A stretch of 64,000 nucleotides of DNA from Bin80 sp965203305. Its GTDB lineage: Bacteria; Bacteroidota; Rhodothermia; Rhodothermales; Bin80. The number at the start of each line of letters is the position of its first letter. Position 1 is the stretch's first letter. This document shows, piece by piece, positions 1 to 10,000 of the stretch. The stretch is from the NCBI GenBank assembly GCA_965203305.1, contig OZ241874.1:1674001-1738000 (forward strand), written 5' to 3'. The notes beneath the pieces were generated by a model that was not told the origin of the DNA, searched no databases, and was given only the letters and a program-made list of their open reading frames with translations. The translations under genes and the position numbers were made by a program.

Positions 1-1173
1 ATTCCTGCCTACGCCCCGGGGATTAGCTCTGGTGCCAGAAGTATTGCCGGCCCAGTGGACTTGGACAATGACGGCAAAATGGAGGTGGTGTTGTCCGATT
101 ATTCGGGGGGAGGGCGCATTCATGTCATTGAAAACATCGGCACAGATATGTGGGAGTTAATTTATTCTTCCTACACATTGAACCCTACCCTTGGAACCAG
201 TAATAATGCTCGTGGTGTGGGGGCAGGAAATTTAGATGGAGATGATTTTGGGGAGGTCTATCTCTTCTTGGGGCATGGCTTGGAGGAGACCAGTCCTGCC
301 CGTGCATTTTTGGGTGGTCCACGTCTTGGTGCCCTGGAAGCGAATGGAGACAACTCATTTGAACTGCTTCCCAGCCTCTGGGATTTTGACGGGGAAGAGA
401 ATATTCCCGACAGATTCAGAATTGAGCGGATGATGATTGCGGATGCAGACGGAGATGATATTGATGAGTTGCTCTTTGCAAATAATGGGTCAGCCAATCC
501 GTTTGACAGCTGGTATGTCGTGAGTGCAAACGATCTGAGCGGGCTGGCGACCTGGACGCAAGAGGCAAGATTCACCAGCAGATCTGATTCTGTTGATCAA
601 GTCAACCGAGGGGGCGGGAGCCCGTATTCCATTGTTCCTGCAGATCTGGATGGGGATGGAACTCATGAGCTTGCGCTGGCGAGTTGGAATAATCTGAACT
701 TCTCCAATGTGGATGTGACCGGAGCGAACATGTATATGAGTCCATCAGGGGATAATGCTCATTACAAGGCATCTGAAAGAGATGAGGTTCCTCTGTTTGG
801 GTGTACAGCGGTTGATATGGACATGAATGGAGATGACGAGGTGTACTGCCCGGCGTACTCGTCAGGAGGTCTTGCCATCATCAACTACGAGGAAGGGGAG
901 AATCCTCTGGAGATTACTGCGGAGAATGTAGTCTATCCGCTTCTCGAAAATATATCAAGTCTTGGAATTACCTCTGGGGATATTGACGGGGACGGAGCTC
1001 CAGAACTGATTGCGACCGGCCCCAGTTACTCCCCAAGTGACCAAGAGAAGGAGTCTTCTCCGAGATGGGTAACGGTTGTAGACTACAACAACGATCACGA
1101 AAAAGGTGTGGAAGATCCGAGCAGCTACAGAGTACGGCATCTGGAGTTCCCCATGCCAGAACAGATCATGTTT
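1..1173 (+). pseudogene. FG-GAP/VCBS repeat secreted protein, 5' part (cut by IS66)
   Basis: The reading frame is open from the first base of the window, so the true start lies upstream. The protein holds repeated acidic FG-GAP/VCBS-type calcium-binding motifs (VDLDNDGKMEV near residue 19, DLDGDGTHEL, DMDMNGDDEV, DIDGDGAPEL), the mark of beta-propeller surface or secreted proteins. The coding sequence is interrupted after codon ATC-ATG-TTT by an IS66 element. Removing the IS and one 8-bp target copy joins this frame exactly to the piece at 3596, giving one continuous protein with a T9SS-style C-terminal domain. In the present form translation runs a few codons into the IS and stops at 1230. 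The gene heads the surface-protein cluster. Its precise role is unknown; adhesion or polymer binding is a guess from the fold. Confidence 0.8.
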
Positions 1174-1431
1174 GTAAGCGTCCGAACAGCCCTGTCTTGC
1201 CCCTGTATTTTGGCATACGCCCCTGTCTAGGGTTGGTGCCTTCCTGCGGCATATTCTGTGAGGGGATCAGGGATTCCGAAGGCAGAGAGGTTCTGTGTGT
1301 TCCCGGGAGTTTCCGTTTGTGATTCTCGTCCCCTGTTCTGTGCGGGTCTGCCGGGTGCGTCCTACTTTTTCTGGCGGGAACCAAGCGATGGTTTTGGATC
1401 CCGTGTCGTTCCCGCGGGGAAGCGGGGGAGG

Positions 1432-3318
1432 CTATGCTGCCTTGGCGAGTGGCACTTGTTGTTCTTTCTGCCGGGTCGCCTTCCAGTGATGAGGCAGCAG
1501 CGTGTGGAGCTCTTCGTCAGGCGTGGTTTCCACGCGCCTCAGGATATCCATCAGCCACTCCTGCGGATGGACTTCATGGAGTTGGCAAGTACTGAGCAGA
1601 GAGTAGATCGTGGCGGCATTGGCGGCGGCCGCATGCGAGCCGGCAAACAGGTAGTTCTTGCGTCCCAGTGCAATGGGACGAACCCGGTTCTCCACGAGAT
1701 TGTTGTCAATCTCCACGCGTCCATTGCGGGTGAAGCCGCTCAGGCGATCCCATAGCTTCAGGGTGTAGCGCACGGCTCTGAACCAGAAGGTGTCATTGTC
1801 CCCGGTGTGTTCTCGCAGGAGGGCTTCCAGCACCTGCAGGATGGGGACGGACTGCTCCTGGCGCACCCGCACCCGCTCCGCAGCGTCTGCCCCCTGCTCG
1901 CGGAGCTCGTCCTCCACTGCATACAGCTGCTGGATCAGCACCACAGCCTGTTCCGCCTGTGGGGAGTTCTCTCCCTCGGCACGCAGAGCATTCTTGAATT
2001 TCCGCCGGGCATGCGCCCAGCACGCGAACAGTTCAATCCCGTCTATTTTCCCAAACTGATGGTAGACCGCATAGCCGTCGGTCTGCAACTCTCCCCGGAA
2101 CCCCTCCAGCATTTCCGTCGGCCCTGCCCGGGAACGCGTCGGCTGATAATCCACCAGGATCAGTCCAGAGATGGGACAGGTATAGAAAAAGTACCAGCCC
2201 CTGTGATAGGTGCCACCGGCCCTGCTTTTCGCCCGATCCTGCACCAGAATGCGGGTTTCGTCTGCCTGAATATAGCCATCTGCCAGCACTTCCATGCGCA
2301 GGGGATGGTTCAGGCGATCCAGCCGGGAGGCCACCAGGTGTACCCAGTCCGTTGCCGTGGATTTGGAAATCTGTACGCCAGATTCCAGATGCAGCTGCTT
2401 CACGATCCGCTCAATCGGGAGGTGATAGAGATACTTGGAGAGCACCAGATGGGTCAGCAGGCTCTCATCCGCCCGGCACTTGCGCAGTCCGCGGTCGGTG
2501 GGCAACGGCGCCTCGCACAGTTTCGTGCCGTCTTCCCTCGCAAAGACCGGATACAGTTCGCACTTGACATACAACTGTCCCGGTTTGCGAGCCAGCTTTT
2601 CTCTCTCCACATACCCGACGAGTTTGGCATCGGGGGGAAGGTTGTCCGGGGGATCCATGCGGACCGTTTCTACGGGCAGTCCTGCGTTCTTCCAGAATTC
2701 TTTCCCCATATAGACGCGCTTTTTCCCGGTCTTCTTCCGCCTCTCTTTCCGCTCCACCTCGTGCCAAGCGGCAGCAGAGACCTGATCTGGAAACATCTCA
2801 TACTGGCTACGGTCATGCCGCTCGCTTTTCGGTCGATACTTCTGACTTCTCACGAAGGCAAGCTCCTGTTTGAGGGCGCGGATTTCTTTGCGCAAGTCTT
2901 GGATCTTTTTCTCTTGGGTCTCGCACTTTGCCCGCAGAGTCTTGCTCTCCCGGTCTTGGGTCTCGCACTTTGCTTCCAGGGTCTCAATCTCCCGGTCTCT
3001 GGCTTCGCACTTCGTTCGCAGGGTCTCGCATTCCCGGTCTAGGGTCTCAATCTTCTGGTCTCTGGCTTCGCACTTCGTTCGCAGGGTCTCGCATTCCCGG
3101 TCTAGGGTCTCAATCTTCTGGTCTCTGGCTTCGCACTTCGTTCGCAGGGTCTCGCATTCCCGGTCTAGGGTCTCAATCTTCTGGTCTCTGGCTTCGCACT
3201 TCGTTCGCAGGGTCTCGCACTCGGCGGTCTTCTTCCGAAGAGCTTCCAGAATCTCCTGGGGCGGGGCGTGCTCGGACAGGATGGGAGCGATGCGTTCCAT
3301 GCTGGAAATATACAACAT
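1432..3318 (-). CDS. tnpC: IS66-family transposase (TnpC-type), copy 1
   Basis: A 628-residue DDE transposase of the IS66 family. It has an N-terminal coiled coil made of 21-residue repeats (unit ECETLRTKCEARDQKIETLDR with small changes, four units at about residues 34-117), then the zinc-binding and catalytic regions (IQADETRILV, a DGYAVYHQF segment, NNLVENRVRPIALGRKN) and a C-terminal HTLLPHHW helix. The first ATG (MLYISSMER) is conserved in copy 2, but the Met seven residues in (3300) is also a plausible start. The frame is intact, so the element may be active. A neighbour IS66 remnant at 18.7 kb belongs to a different subtype. Confidence 0.93.
   Translation of the reverse strand: MLYISSMERIAPILSEHAPPQEILEALRKKTAECETLRTKCEARDQKIETLDRECETLRTKCEARDQKIETLDRECETLRTKCEARDQKIETLDRECETLRTKCEARDREIETLEAKCETQDRESKTLRAKCETQEKKIQDLRKEIRALKQELAFVRSQKYRPKSERHDRSQYEMFPDQVSAAAWHEVERKERRKKTGKKRVYMGKEFWKNAGLPVETVRMDPPDNLPPDAKLVGYVEREKLARKPGQLYVKCELYPVFAREDGTKLCEAPLPTDRGLRKCRADESLLTHLVLSKYLYHLPIERIVKQLHLESGVQISKSTATDWVHLVASRLDRLNHPLRMEVLADGYIQADETRILVQDRAKSRAGGTYHRGWYFFYTCPISGLILVDYQPTRSRAGPTEMLEGFRGELQTDGYAVYHQFGKIDGIELFACWAHARRKFKNALRAEGENSPQAEQAVVLIQQLYAVEDELREQGADAAERVRVRQEQSVPILQVLEALLREHTGDNDTFWFRAVRYTLKLWDRLSGFTRNGRVEIDNNLVENRVRPIALGRKNYLFAGSHAAAANAATIYSLLSTCQLHEVHPQEWLMDILRRVETTPDEELHTLLPHHWKATRQKEQQVPLAKAA
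3001..3222 (-). repeat. 63-bp tandem repeats in IS66 transposase gene (3 full + partial fourth)
   Basis: Units begin at 3001, 3064, 3127 and 3190, each starting GGCTTCGCACTTCGTTCGCA on the plus strand. They encode 21-residue heptad-type units of the transposase coiled coil. Copy 2 of the same IS has one unit fewer, so the array length varies between otherwise near-identical copies. Confidence 0.93.
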
Positions 3319-3589
3319 AAAATACTAAAAGTGAAAATTTATGCAACATAAATATAAATACTGTTCCTGAATCCATCCCCACCCAAGATCCCCTTCCAAT
3401 ACAGCCACTCCAGCTTCCAGGAAAAATCCCCGGCATGGAATCACGAAGAGACAACAGACTGCCAGAAGAACCCGCAGACCGATAACACGACCACCCCTCG
3501 GTCACAGAGTGGACTCAGGAAGGCACAAATCCACCATACCAGCGTATCCCCCCTGACAGCTTATATGGAGGCTGTTCGGACGGATACTC

Positions 3590-4180
3590 ATGTTTGATGC
3601 CGTGAACCGCGACAGTGCGGGGGTGAGAACCTCCCTGCTTCGCGGCGAGCCTGTCTTTGCAGGCCAGTTCGCCTATCTTGGCGACGTGGATGGGGATGGA
3701 AACAATGAGGTTGCCATGAGTTTCCAGGGGCTTGCGGACAGCGTCTATGTGTACAGCGAAACATGGGATCCTGCGGATTCAACTTGGGCCAAGAGCGATA
3801 CCACATCGCGTCTCCCCAACCCGCATCGGGCCTTCATGCGTGTGATTTCCGGGGATGGTCTCACGACAAGCATTTCGAGTGACAGAGTGATTGTTCCTTC
3901 AGATTTTGAACTGCATCCAAATTATCCGAATCCGTTCAACCCCTCCACGACCTTCTCTTTCACGCTTCCTCTGGACAAGCGTATCAGTGTAAGAATTTAC
4001 GACATGACGGGGCGGCTCGTCCGAACTCTCGTCAATGATGAAACGTATGTTCAGGGGACACATTCCGTGACCTGGAACGGAAGGAGTGACGGTGGGACCG
4101 CAGTTGCAAGTGGACAGTATGTCTACACACTGGAATGGGGGCATTTCCGACAGGCGCAGCGCATGGTACTTGTAAAGTAG
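3590..4180 (+). pseudogene. FG-GAP secreted protein, 3' part with T9SS-type C-terminal domain
   Basis: Continuation of the gene broken by IS66 copy 1; the frame matches that of the 5' part (codons ATG TTT GAT across the target duplication). It carries one more FG-GAP motif (DVDGDGNNEVAM) and ends with a T9SS type A-like sorting domain: the opening LHPNYPNPFNPST, the middle VRIYDMTGRLVRTL, and the ending SGQYVYTLEWG..QRMVLVK. Such domains direct export and surface attachment through the type IX secretion system. The local ATG at 3590 overlaps the target duplication, so a fragment might still be made, but it would have no signal peptide. Confidence 0.85.
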
Positions 4181-4192
4181 GTAGGTCATACT

Positions 4193-4235
4193 TGACCGGA
4201 TGGGGGATCTCTCTGCATTTTCCTCCATCCGGTCA
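4193..4235. promoter_or_regulatory. Long perfect hairpin between surface genes
   Basis: An inverted repeat TGACCGGATGG (4193-4203) / CCATCCGGTCA (4225-4235) that extends inward, with one G-U pair, to a 15-bp stem and a 13-base loop (4208-4220). No T-run follows, so it does not look like a standard intrinsic terminator. It lies 9 bp after the stop of the FG-GAP gene and about 50 bp before the TonB receptor, suggesting an mRNA processing or stability element, or an imperfect terminator. Confidence 0.65.
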
Positions 4236-4282
4236 GCCCAGGTCTGGCTTGTTTGATCTTCATTCAGCATGGCTTCTGGTAG

Positions 4283-7036
4283 ATGATGCGCAGGCTTCTG
4301 GGACTTGTATTCCTGGCTTCGCTCTGGTATGTACCCGCCGCGCTGGGGCAGGGGAAAGTGGCTGGTCACATAGAGGATGCCGGTACGGGGGAAGAGCTCA
4401 TAGGTGTTGCTGTTCTCATTGAAGGAACGGGGCGTGGTACGACGACAGATCTGGAAGGAAATTACGTATTGCTGAATCTGCGACCCGGATCCTACACGCT
4501 TGTGTTTTCCTATCTGGGCTATCAGGGGCAGCGGATTACCGGCATCCAGGTCACCAGTGGACAGACCACACGGATTGATGTTGAACTCAGTCAGACCGTC
4601 ATTGAAGGAGAAGAGTTGATCGTTCAGGCGGAGCGACCCTTGGTCCAGAAAGATCTGACGGCATCCAAAAAGACGATCATTGCCGAAGAGATTGAGGCAT
4701 TGCCGGTGGAGAGCATCTTTGGCGTTCTTGCCACTACTGCTGGCGTGACAACAGGTGCGTCGGGAGAGTTGCATGTGCGTGGGGGCCGCAGTAACGAAAT
4801 ATCTTATCTGGTAGACGGACTAGCCGTCAGCAATCCGTTCAGCACCAATGGGATCAATACGCAGGTGGCCATTGACGCGATTGATGAACTTTCGGTGATT
4901 TCCGGGGCTTTCAATGCGGAGTACGGAAAGGCCATGTCCGCAGTGGTCAATCTTGTGACCAAGCAGGGAGGGGAGCAGTACGAAGGTTCTGTAACAGTCT
5001 ATGGCGGGGATTATCTGACACAGAACAATGACCTGTTTCTGCTGCCGAAAGGTGTACATCTCAACTCAACCACCATAGAAGGTTCGCTCAGTGGCCCTGT
5101 TCCAGTCGGTTCACAACTGCGCTTTCTGGTTTCGGGGAGGTATGATAACAATGACGGCCATCTGTACGGCATCCGCCAGCATTTGCCGAGTGATTCTGCC
5201 AATTTCAACAGCAGTCCCTGGTACTACGAAATCCACGGGAATCCGTGGTGGGATTATGCCGACAGCACTGTAACGCTTCCAGACGGGTCAGTGGTTGGTG
5301 GACGGGGACTGGCACTTCCTGATCAGCGCGTAGCCATGAACCCGAATGAGCGGTTAAATGTACTCTCAAAGCTGTCGGTAAAACCAACTCGCAATACACA
5401 ACTGGAGTATTCCTATCTGGTGGATCACAGCGAAAGGAAAGGGTTCAGTTTCGGGTACAGGTACAATCCAGATGGGGTTGCAAGCAATCAGCGGAGGAAT
5501 CAGAATCACAGCCTGCATTTTACGCATACGCTGAATCCCCGCACATTTTACACGGTCAAGCTTTCCTGGGCCAAGGCTTCGTATCAAAACTTCCTGTACA
5601 AAGACCCTTCCGATCCCCGCTATGTCAAGGACACTGGCGGGATTGGGGCAGGAAATGTAACCGGCTTTCCAGGCAATAATTACCTCTTTGGCGGAAATCA
5701 GAAATCCCATATTTACGAAGATTCGCAGTCCTTGCGAGGCAAGGTGGACATGACTCGTCAGTTCGGGATCACGCATGAGGTGAAAGCGGGAATAGATGTC
5801 CAGCAGCACAGCCTGAGTCGTCAAAATTTCGTGGTGCTTTTTGATGGAAACAGGTACCTGAAACCAACGGTGGAGTCAGTAGACAATCCCTCCCATGACC
5901 GCTATGATGATCAGAAGGTCCTTGAGCTGAGTGCCTATGTGCAGGACAAGCTTGAGTTTGACAACTTTATCATCAATGCGGGTCTGCGGTATGAGCGTTT
6001 TGATCCGAATGGCACCTATATTCCCGATCTGTTTGATCCAAAGGGAGACCTGGCGCAGGCATCCACCAAGAACCTTCTTCTGCCCCGGCTGGGAGTCTCC
6101 TTCTCAATCACCGAGCGTGGAATCATTCACTTTTCGTACGGACATTTTGCACAGATGCCATCCTTGCGGAACCTGTATCTGAACCCGGAATTTGAATTCC
6201 CTAAAGGGAGTGCTCCAACCTTCGGAAATACAAATCTGAGACCAGAGCGGACCGTGCAATACGAATTCGGCGTGCAACAGCAGGTGGGGGAGCTGCTAGC
6301 GGTTCATGTAACGGGATACTTCAAGAACATACGGGATTATATGGCTCTGCAGCTGGTACGTCATTCCACGATTGCGGGAGAAGATCTGTATAACATCTAT
6401 CTCAACAAGGCGTACGCCAATGTGACCGGACTGACGGTTTCATTTACCAAACGCAAGGCTCGGGACGGATTTCTGGCGGCTACACTGGATTATACATTCC
6501 AGATCGCGGAAGGCAGTGATGATGATGCAAACCGGTTTTTCTTCAATCGGCTGTCTGGAAGGGAGAACGAGCTTGAGGTTGTTCCCCTTACTTTTGATCA
6601 GCGTCATGTGATTTCTTCTACGGTGACCCTTTCGCGTTCCAGAAAATTTGGACTTTCGTTCAACGGGCAGTTTGCAACAGGCTATCCATACTCCCCTTTC
6701 ATTCTGGATCAGAATGTGGACTTGCCGACACGAAGCGGGCGAAAGCCGGCCAAACTGAATCTGGATGTGCACATGTTCCGGCAGTTTGATGTGATGAGTG
6801 TGCCGGTCAGGGCGTTTGTAAAAGTCTTCAACGTACTGGATCGTTTGAACGAAAACTTTGTGTTCAACGATACCGGACGTGCCACATACTCGCTGTCCGC
6901 TCAGCGAAACCTCCATGCGACATGGGAGCCGAACTATCACCTTCCCGGCATCCGTACACTCAAGGAATACGATACGCGGCCGCACTGGTACTCTTCCCCG
7001 CGTCTGGTACGTGTTGGTGTAACCCTTTCCTTTTAA
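4283..7036 (+). CDS. TonB-dependent outer-membrane receptor with CarboxypepD-like N-terminal domain
   Basis: A 917-residue outer-membrane protein with a signal peptide (about residues 1-22, ending AALGQ). A CarboxypepD_reg-like beta-sandwich follows (residues about 23-105; AGTGEELIGVAVLIEG, GNYVLLNLRPGSYTLVFSYLGY). Then comes the TonB plug (HVRGGRSNEISYLVDGL, FNAEYGKAMSAVVNLVTKQGG) and a 22-strand-type barrel ending in an aromatic residue (VRVGVTLSF). This is the standard architecture of Bacteroidota TonB receptors lacking a SusD partner. No substrate can be named. The stop codon overlaps the ATG of the next gene by one base (TAATG), so the two are probably co-translated. The neighbours encode a large secreted protein and a PorV-like porin, pointing to a surface/secretion operon. 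Confidence 0.93.
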   Translation: MMRRLLGLVFLASLWYVPAALGQGKVAGHIEDAGTGEELIGVAVLIEGTGRGTTTDLEGNYVLLNLRPGSYTLVFSYLGYQGQRITGIQVTSGQTTRIDVELSQTVIEGEELIVQAERPLVQKDLTASKKTIIAEEIEALPVESIFGVLATTAGVTTGASGELHVRGGRSNEISYLVDGLAVSNPFSTNGINTQVAIDAIDELSVISGAFNAEYGKAMSAVVNLVTKQGGEQYEGSVTVYGGDYLTQNNDLFLLPKGVHLNSTTIEGSLSGPVPVGSQLRFLVSGRYDNNDGHLYGIRQHLPSDSANFNSSPWYYEIHGNPWWDYADSTVTLPDGSVVGGRGLALPDQRVAMNPNERLNVLSKLSVKPTRNTQLEYSYLVDHSERKGFSFGYRYNPDGVASNQRRNQNHSLHFTHTLNPRTFYTVKLSWAKASYQNFLYKDPSDPRYVKDTGGIGAGNVTGFPGNNYLFGGNQKSHIYEDSQSLRGKVDMTRQFGITHEVKAGIDVQQHSLSRQNFVVLFDGNRYLKPTVESVDNPSHDRYDDQKVLELSAYVQDKLEFDNFIINAGLRYERFDPNGTYIPDLFDPKGDLAQASTKNLLLPRLGVSFSITERGIIHFSYGHFAQMPSLRNLYLNPEFEFPKGSAPTFGNTNLRPERTVQYEFGVQQQVGELLAVHVTGYFKNIRDYMALQLVRHSTIAGEDLYNIYLNKAYANVTGLTVSFTKRKARDGFLAATLDYTFQIAEGSDDDANRFFFNRLSGRENELEVVPLTFDQRHVISSTVTLSRSRKFGLSFNGQFATGYPYSPFILDQNVDLPTRSGRKPAKLNLDVHMFRQFDVMSVPVRAFVKVFNVLDRLNENFVFNDTGRATYSLSAQRNLHATWEPNYHLPGIRTLKEYDTRPHWYSSPRLVRVGVTLSF

Positions 7037-10000
7037 TGAACCTTGGATTCCGAAATTTTGTATTTCTGGGCCTGTTGCTGGTAGCGGGGCAGGCAAATGC
7101 CCAGCAGAGGGGGAGCGAGCGTCTGCGGGGCTGGGACCAGCATGAAGTCCATGCCTGGCTCACAAGTCTTGGCAAGCTGCCCGTTCGGAAGGGAGCAAAC
7201 CTGGACTGCGAAGAGGGGCTTACGAATCGTCGGGATGCCATTCTGAACGGCAACCGGATCACGACACAGATTTTCAATTTCGGGTCCATTTCTGCACCGG
7301 GAAACACCATCACGGACATTGTCTGGAATGGCCTCGGGTACGGATATGAATTCGGTCCCTTTGTTGCTGCCGAAATCATAGATACCTATCGGGAAGATGG
7401 CCGTGCCCGGGATCCACAGAGTGTTCCGTTACAGGACAACAATGGGAATCCGGTTCTGGATGAAAATGGCAACCAGGTGTATGTCATGCGAATTGTTTCC
7501 GATGGACTGGTCTCCAACGGGGGAGAAGTTTCTCCAGATGGATCCAGCTACTGGGGCTGGCAACCCATCGCATGTGCAGAGCCGGTTGGGAGTTTCGGAG
7601 GGCTGCAGGTTGTAAATCCGCAGTCCATCAAAATTCCCACGAATGATGATGCGGATAACGATCTGGACGGGAAGCCGGATTCATGGCCAGAAGACTGGTA
7701 CAATGAATCACTGGAACGATACCTGTGGCCAGGTGCATTGCAGCAGGGGGCTTCCAATGCGGACAAGGAGACCTTGTATTTTATGAATGACTATAACAAT
7801 GGTGAGTTCAGCTATTGGCCCTTTCCCAGTGACAGTACAAAGAGAGGACTGGGACTCGAGGTTGAGGTTCGGCTGTATCAGTGGGCAAATCCTCTTGCAG
7901 AGGATGTGATTTTTCTGATTTACAAGATCACAAACAAGAGCGAAAAAGATCTGGAGAAGGTGATCTTTGGAATGTGGGGGGATCCGCATGTGGGAGGCCC
8001 GAATGACTGGCCTGACGACTGGGCCTTCTATGATGAAGAACTCAATATGGTATTTGCATGGGATGATGATGGGCGCAGTGATATTGCGGGCCGAGTGCCT
8101 GGATACTTCGGATACAAATTTCTGGAGAGTCCAGGAGTTGATGATGATGGTATTGACAATGATGACGACGGGATGGTGGATGAATCATGGACAGACGGGA
8201 TTGACAATGACGGAGACTGGAACCCCGATACCGATGATGTCGGAGTGGACGGCATCCCGGGAACTGGAGATACTGGGGAGGGAGATGGCGTACCCACTGC
8301 AGGAGATCAGTTTGATATTACCAAGCCGGGAGAACCCAACTTTGAGTTCACAGACATTGACGAGAGTGACCAGTTCGGATTAACATCGTTTGCGTCGCCT
8401 CCTTTTGCGGGCAATCGTGTCAGCAATGACGAGCGTGTATGGAGTTTCGTACAGCCGGGACGTTTTGATGTTGTCCCAACTTCTCCAGGAGACTATGTGT
8501 TTCTGTACGGATCAGGCTCTTTCCGGCTTCGCGCCGGAGCAACCAAGAGATTCTCTATTGCTCTGATTGTGGGCCAGAACCGGCAGGATTTGCGGCTGAA
8601 TGCAAATATCGCCCAGCAGATCTACGATGTCGGGTATGTGTTTGCCAAGCCTCCCCAAAAGCCGACAGTAAGAGCTGCACCTGGGGACAAGCGAGTCACG
8701 CTTTACTGGGATGATATGGCGGAGAGTTCTGTTGATCCGCTCACGAGGGAGAATGACTTTGAGGGATATGTGATCTACCGTTCCACAGATCACGAATTCT
8801 CGGATCAGCAGACGATTACGGACATTAACGGGAGCAACTTTCTGTTTACGCCGCTCAAAACTTCCCTAGGTGTAGAGGCCCGATTCGATCTGGCGAATGG
8901 ATTACGTGGTGCCAGTCCTATTCCGTTTCCTGGCCGGGGCGTAAGCTATGATCTGGGTGATGATACAGGTCTCTTTCATACATTCGTAGACTCCAATAAT
9001 GTAGTCAACGGCCAGACATATTATTACACAGTTGCTGCCTATGATCACGGGTATGGCGGGGATGGGGGAGAGGCAAATGGCATTCCTCCGAGTGAAACAA
9101 GCAAAACCATCACCTATGATCCGACGACAGATCAGTACATCTTTGATGTCAATACCGTGTCTGTTGTTCCGGGGCCCAGAGTGGCCGGCTATGTTTCTGC
9201 GTCCGCACTTGATCCGTCCGGTCTGACACATAATACTGGACATGCTACGGGAAGTATTGTGATCAATATAGTTGATGAACTGGCAGTACTTGATAATCAG
9301 TCTTATCGGATTGAGTTTGCCGAGACGATGGACGGAATGGCATACTCGGTGATCAATGAAGGGCCTGTTTCTGTGAGCGTCCGTGCCGCACCTGGAAAGA
9401 GTCAAACTACGGCCTACCGGAATATTATAGAGAACTCAGTAGAGGTGAGAACATCCGATGGTCGACTCCTGGAGCGAGATACAGATTATCGCGTGAATGG
9501 GCCAATGGGGACCATTCATGTGTTCGGGAACGCGGGTGTTTCTGGTGGAGAAGAATTGCAGGCAACATTTCAGTATGCTCCCCTTTTTGAAAGCAGGCTT
9601 TTTCGGGGGGAGGAGGCAAATATTGTATTTGAAGGACTCCATGTTTTTGTACAGGATGATTCCCTGCAGTTTGATGTGGAGGCATCTGGATGGACAGGCA
9701 ATACGACGGATATCCCCTATCAACTTCGGCGTGCCAGTACCGGCACAGGGCGAGCAGTCCAGCCATTTGATTACGAAATCCGGTTTTCCGATGCCCCTGT
9801 CGGGACCGGGTTCAGTAACAACATCCCCATCCCCTTTGAAGTGATCAATGTAACCCAGGCGAATCGTCCGATTCAGGTGTTCGTCCCGGATGCCAATCGA
9901 GATGGAGCGTGGAATGTGAATGAGCGGATCATATTTCTGGAGCAGGTGGATGGGGCGCAGATTACAACCTGGGAGGTCCGCCTGGAGGATACGAGTACGA

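Larger units (their letters stand above)
1174..3587 (-). mobile_element. IS66-family insertion sequence, copy 1 (2414 bp)
   Basis: Both ends are visible. The left end reads GTAAGCGTCCGAACAGCC and the right end, read inward, GTATCCGTCCGAACAGCC, a typical IS66 terminal inverted repeat. It is flanked by perfect 8-bp direct repeats TCATGTTT (1166-1173 and 3588-3595), the target duplication size usual for IS66. It carries only the transposase gene and no tnpA/tnpB, like the ISBst12 subgroup. A second copy (24259-26609) is almost identical but 63 bp shorter, which equals one coiled-coil repeat unit. Confidence 0.95.

Noticed and set aside
1807..3042. 411-codon plus-strand frame over IS66 copy 1 (mirrored at 24741-25976)
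   Set aside because: Antisense to a clear transposase gene in both copies and without any recognisable motif.
3001..3222. Regular repeats that could suggest a CRISPR array
   Set aside because: 63-bp units are contiguous with no spacers and keep a 21-residue coding frame inside the transposase.
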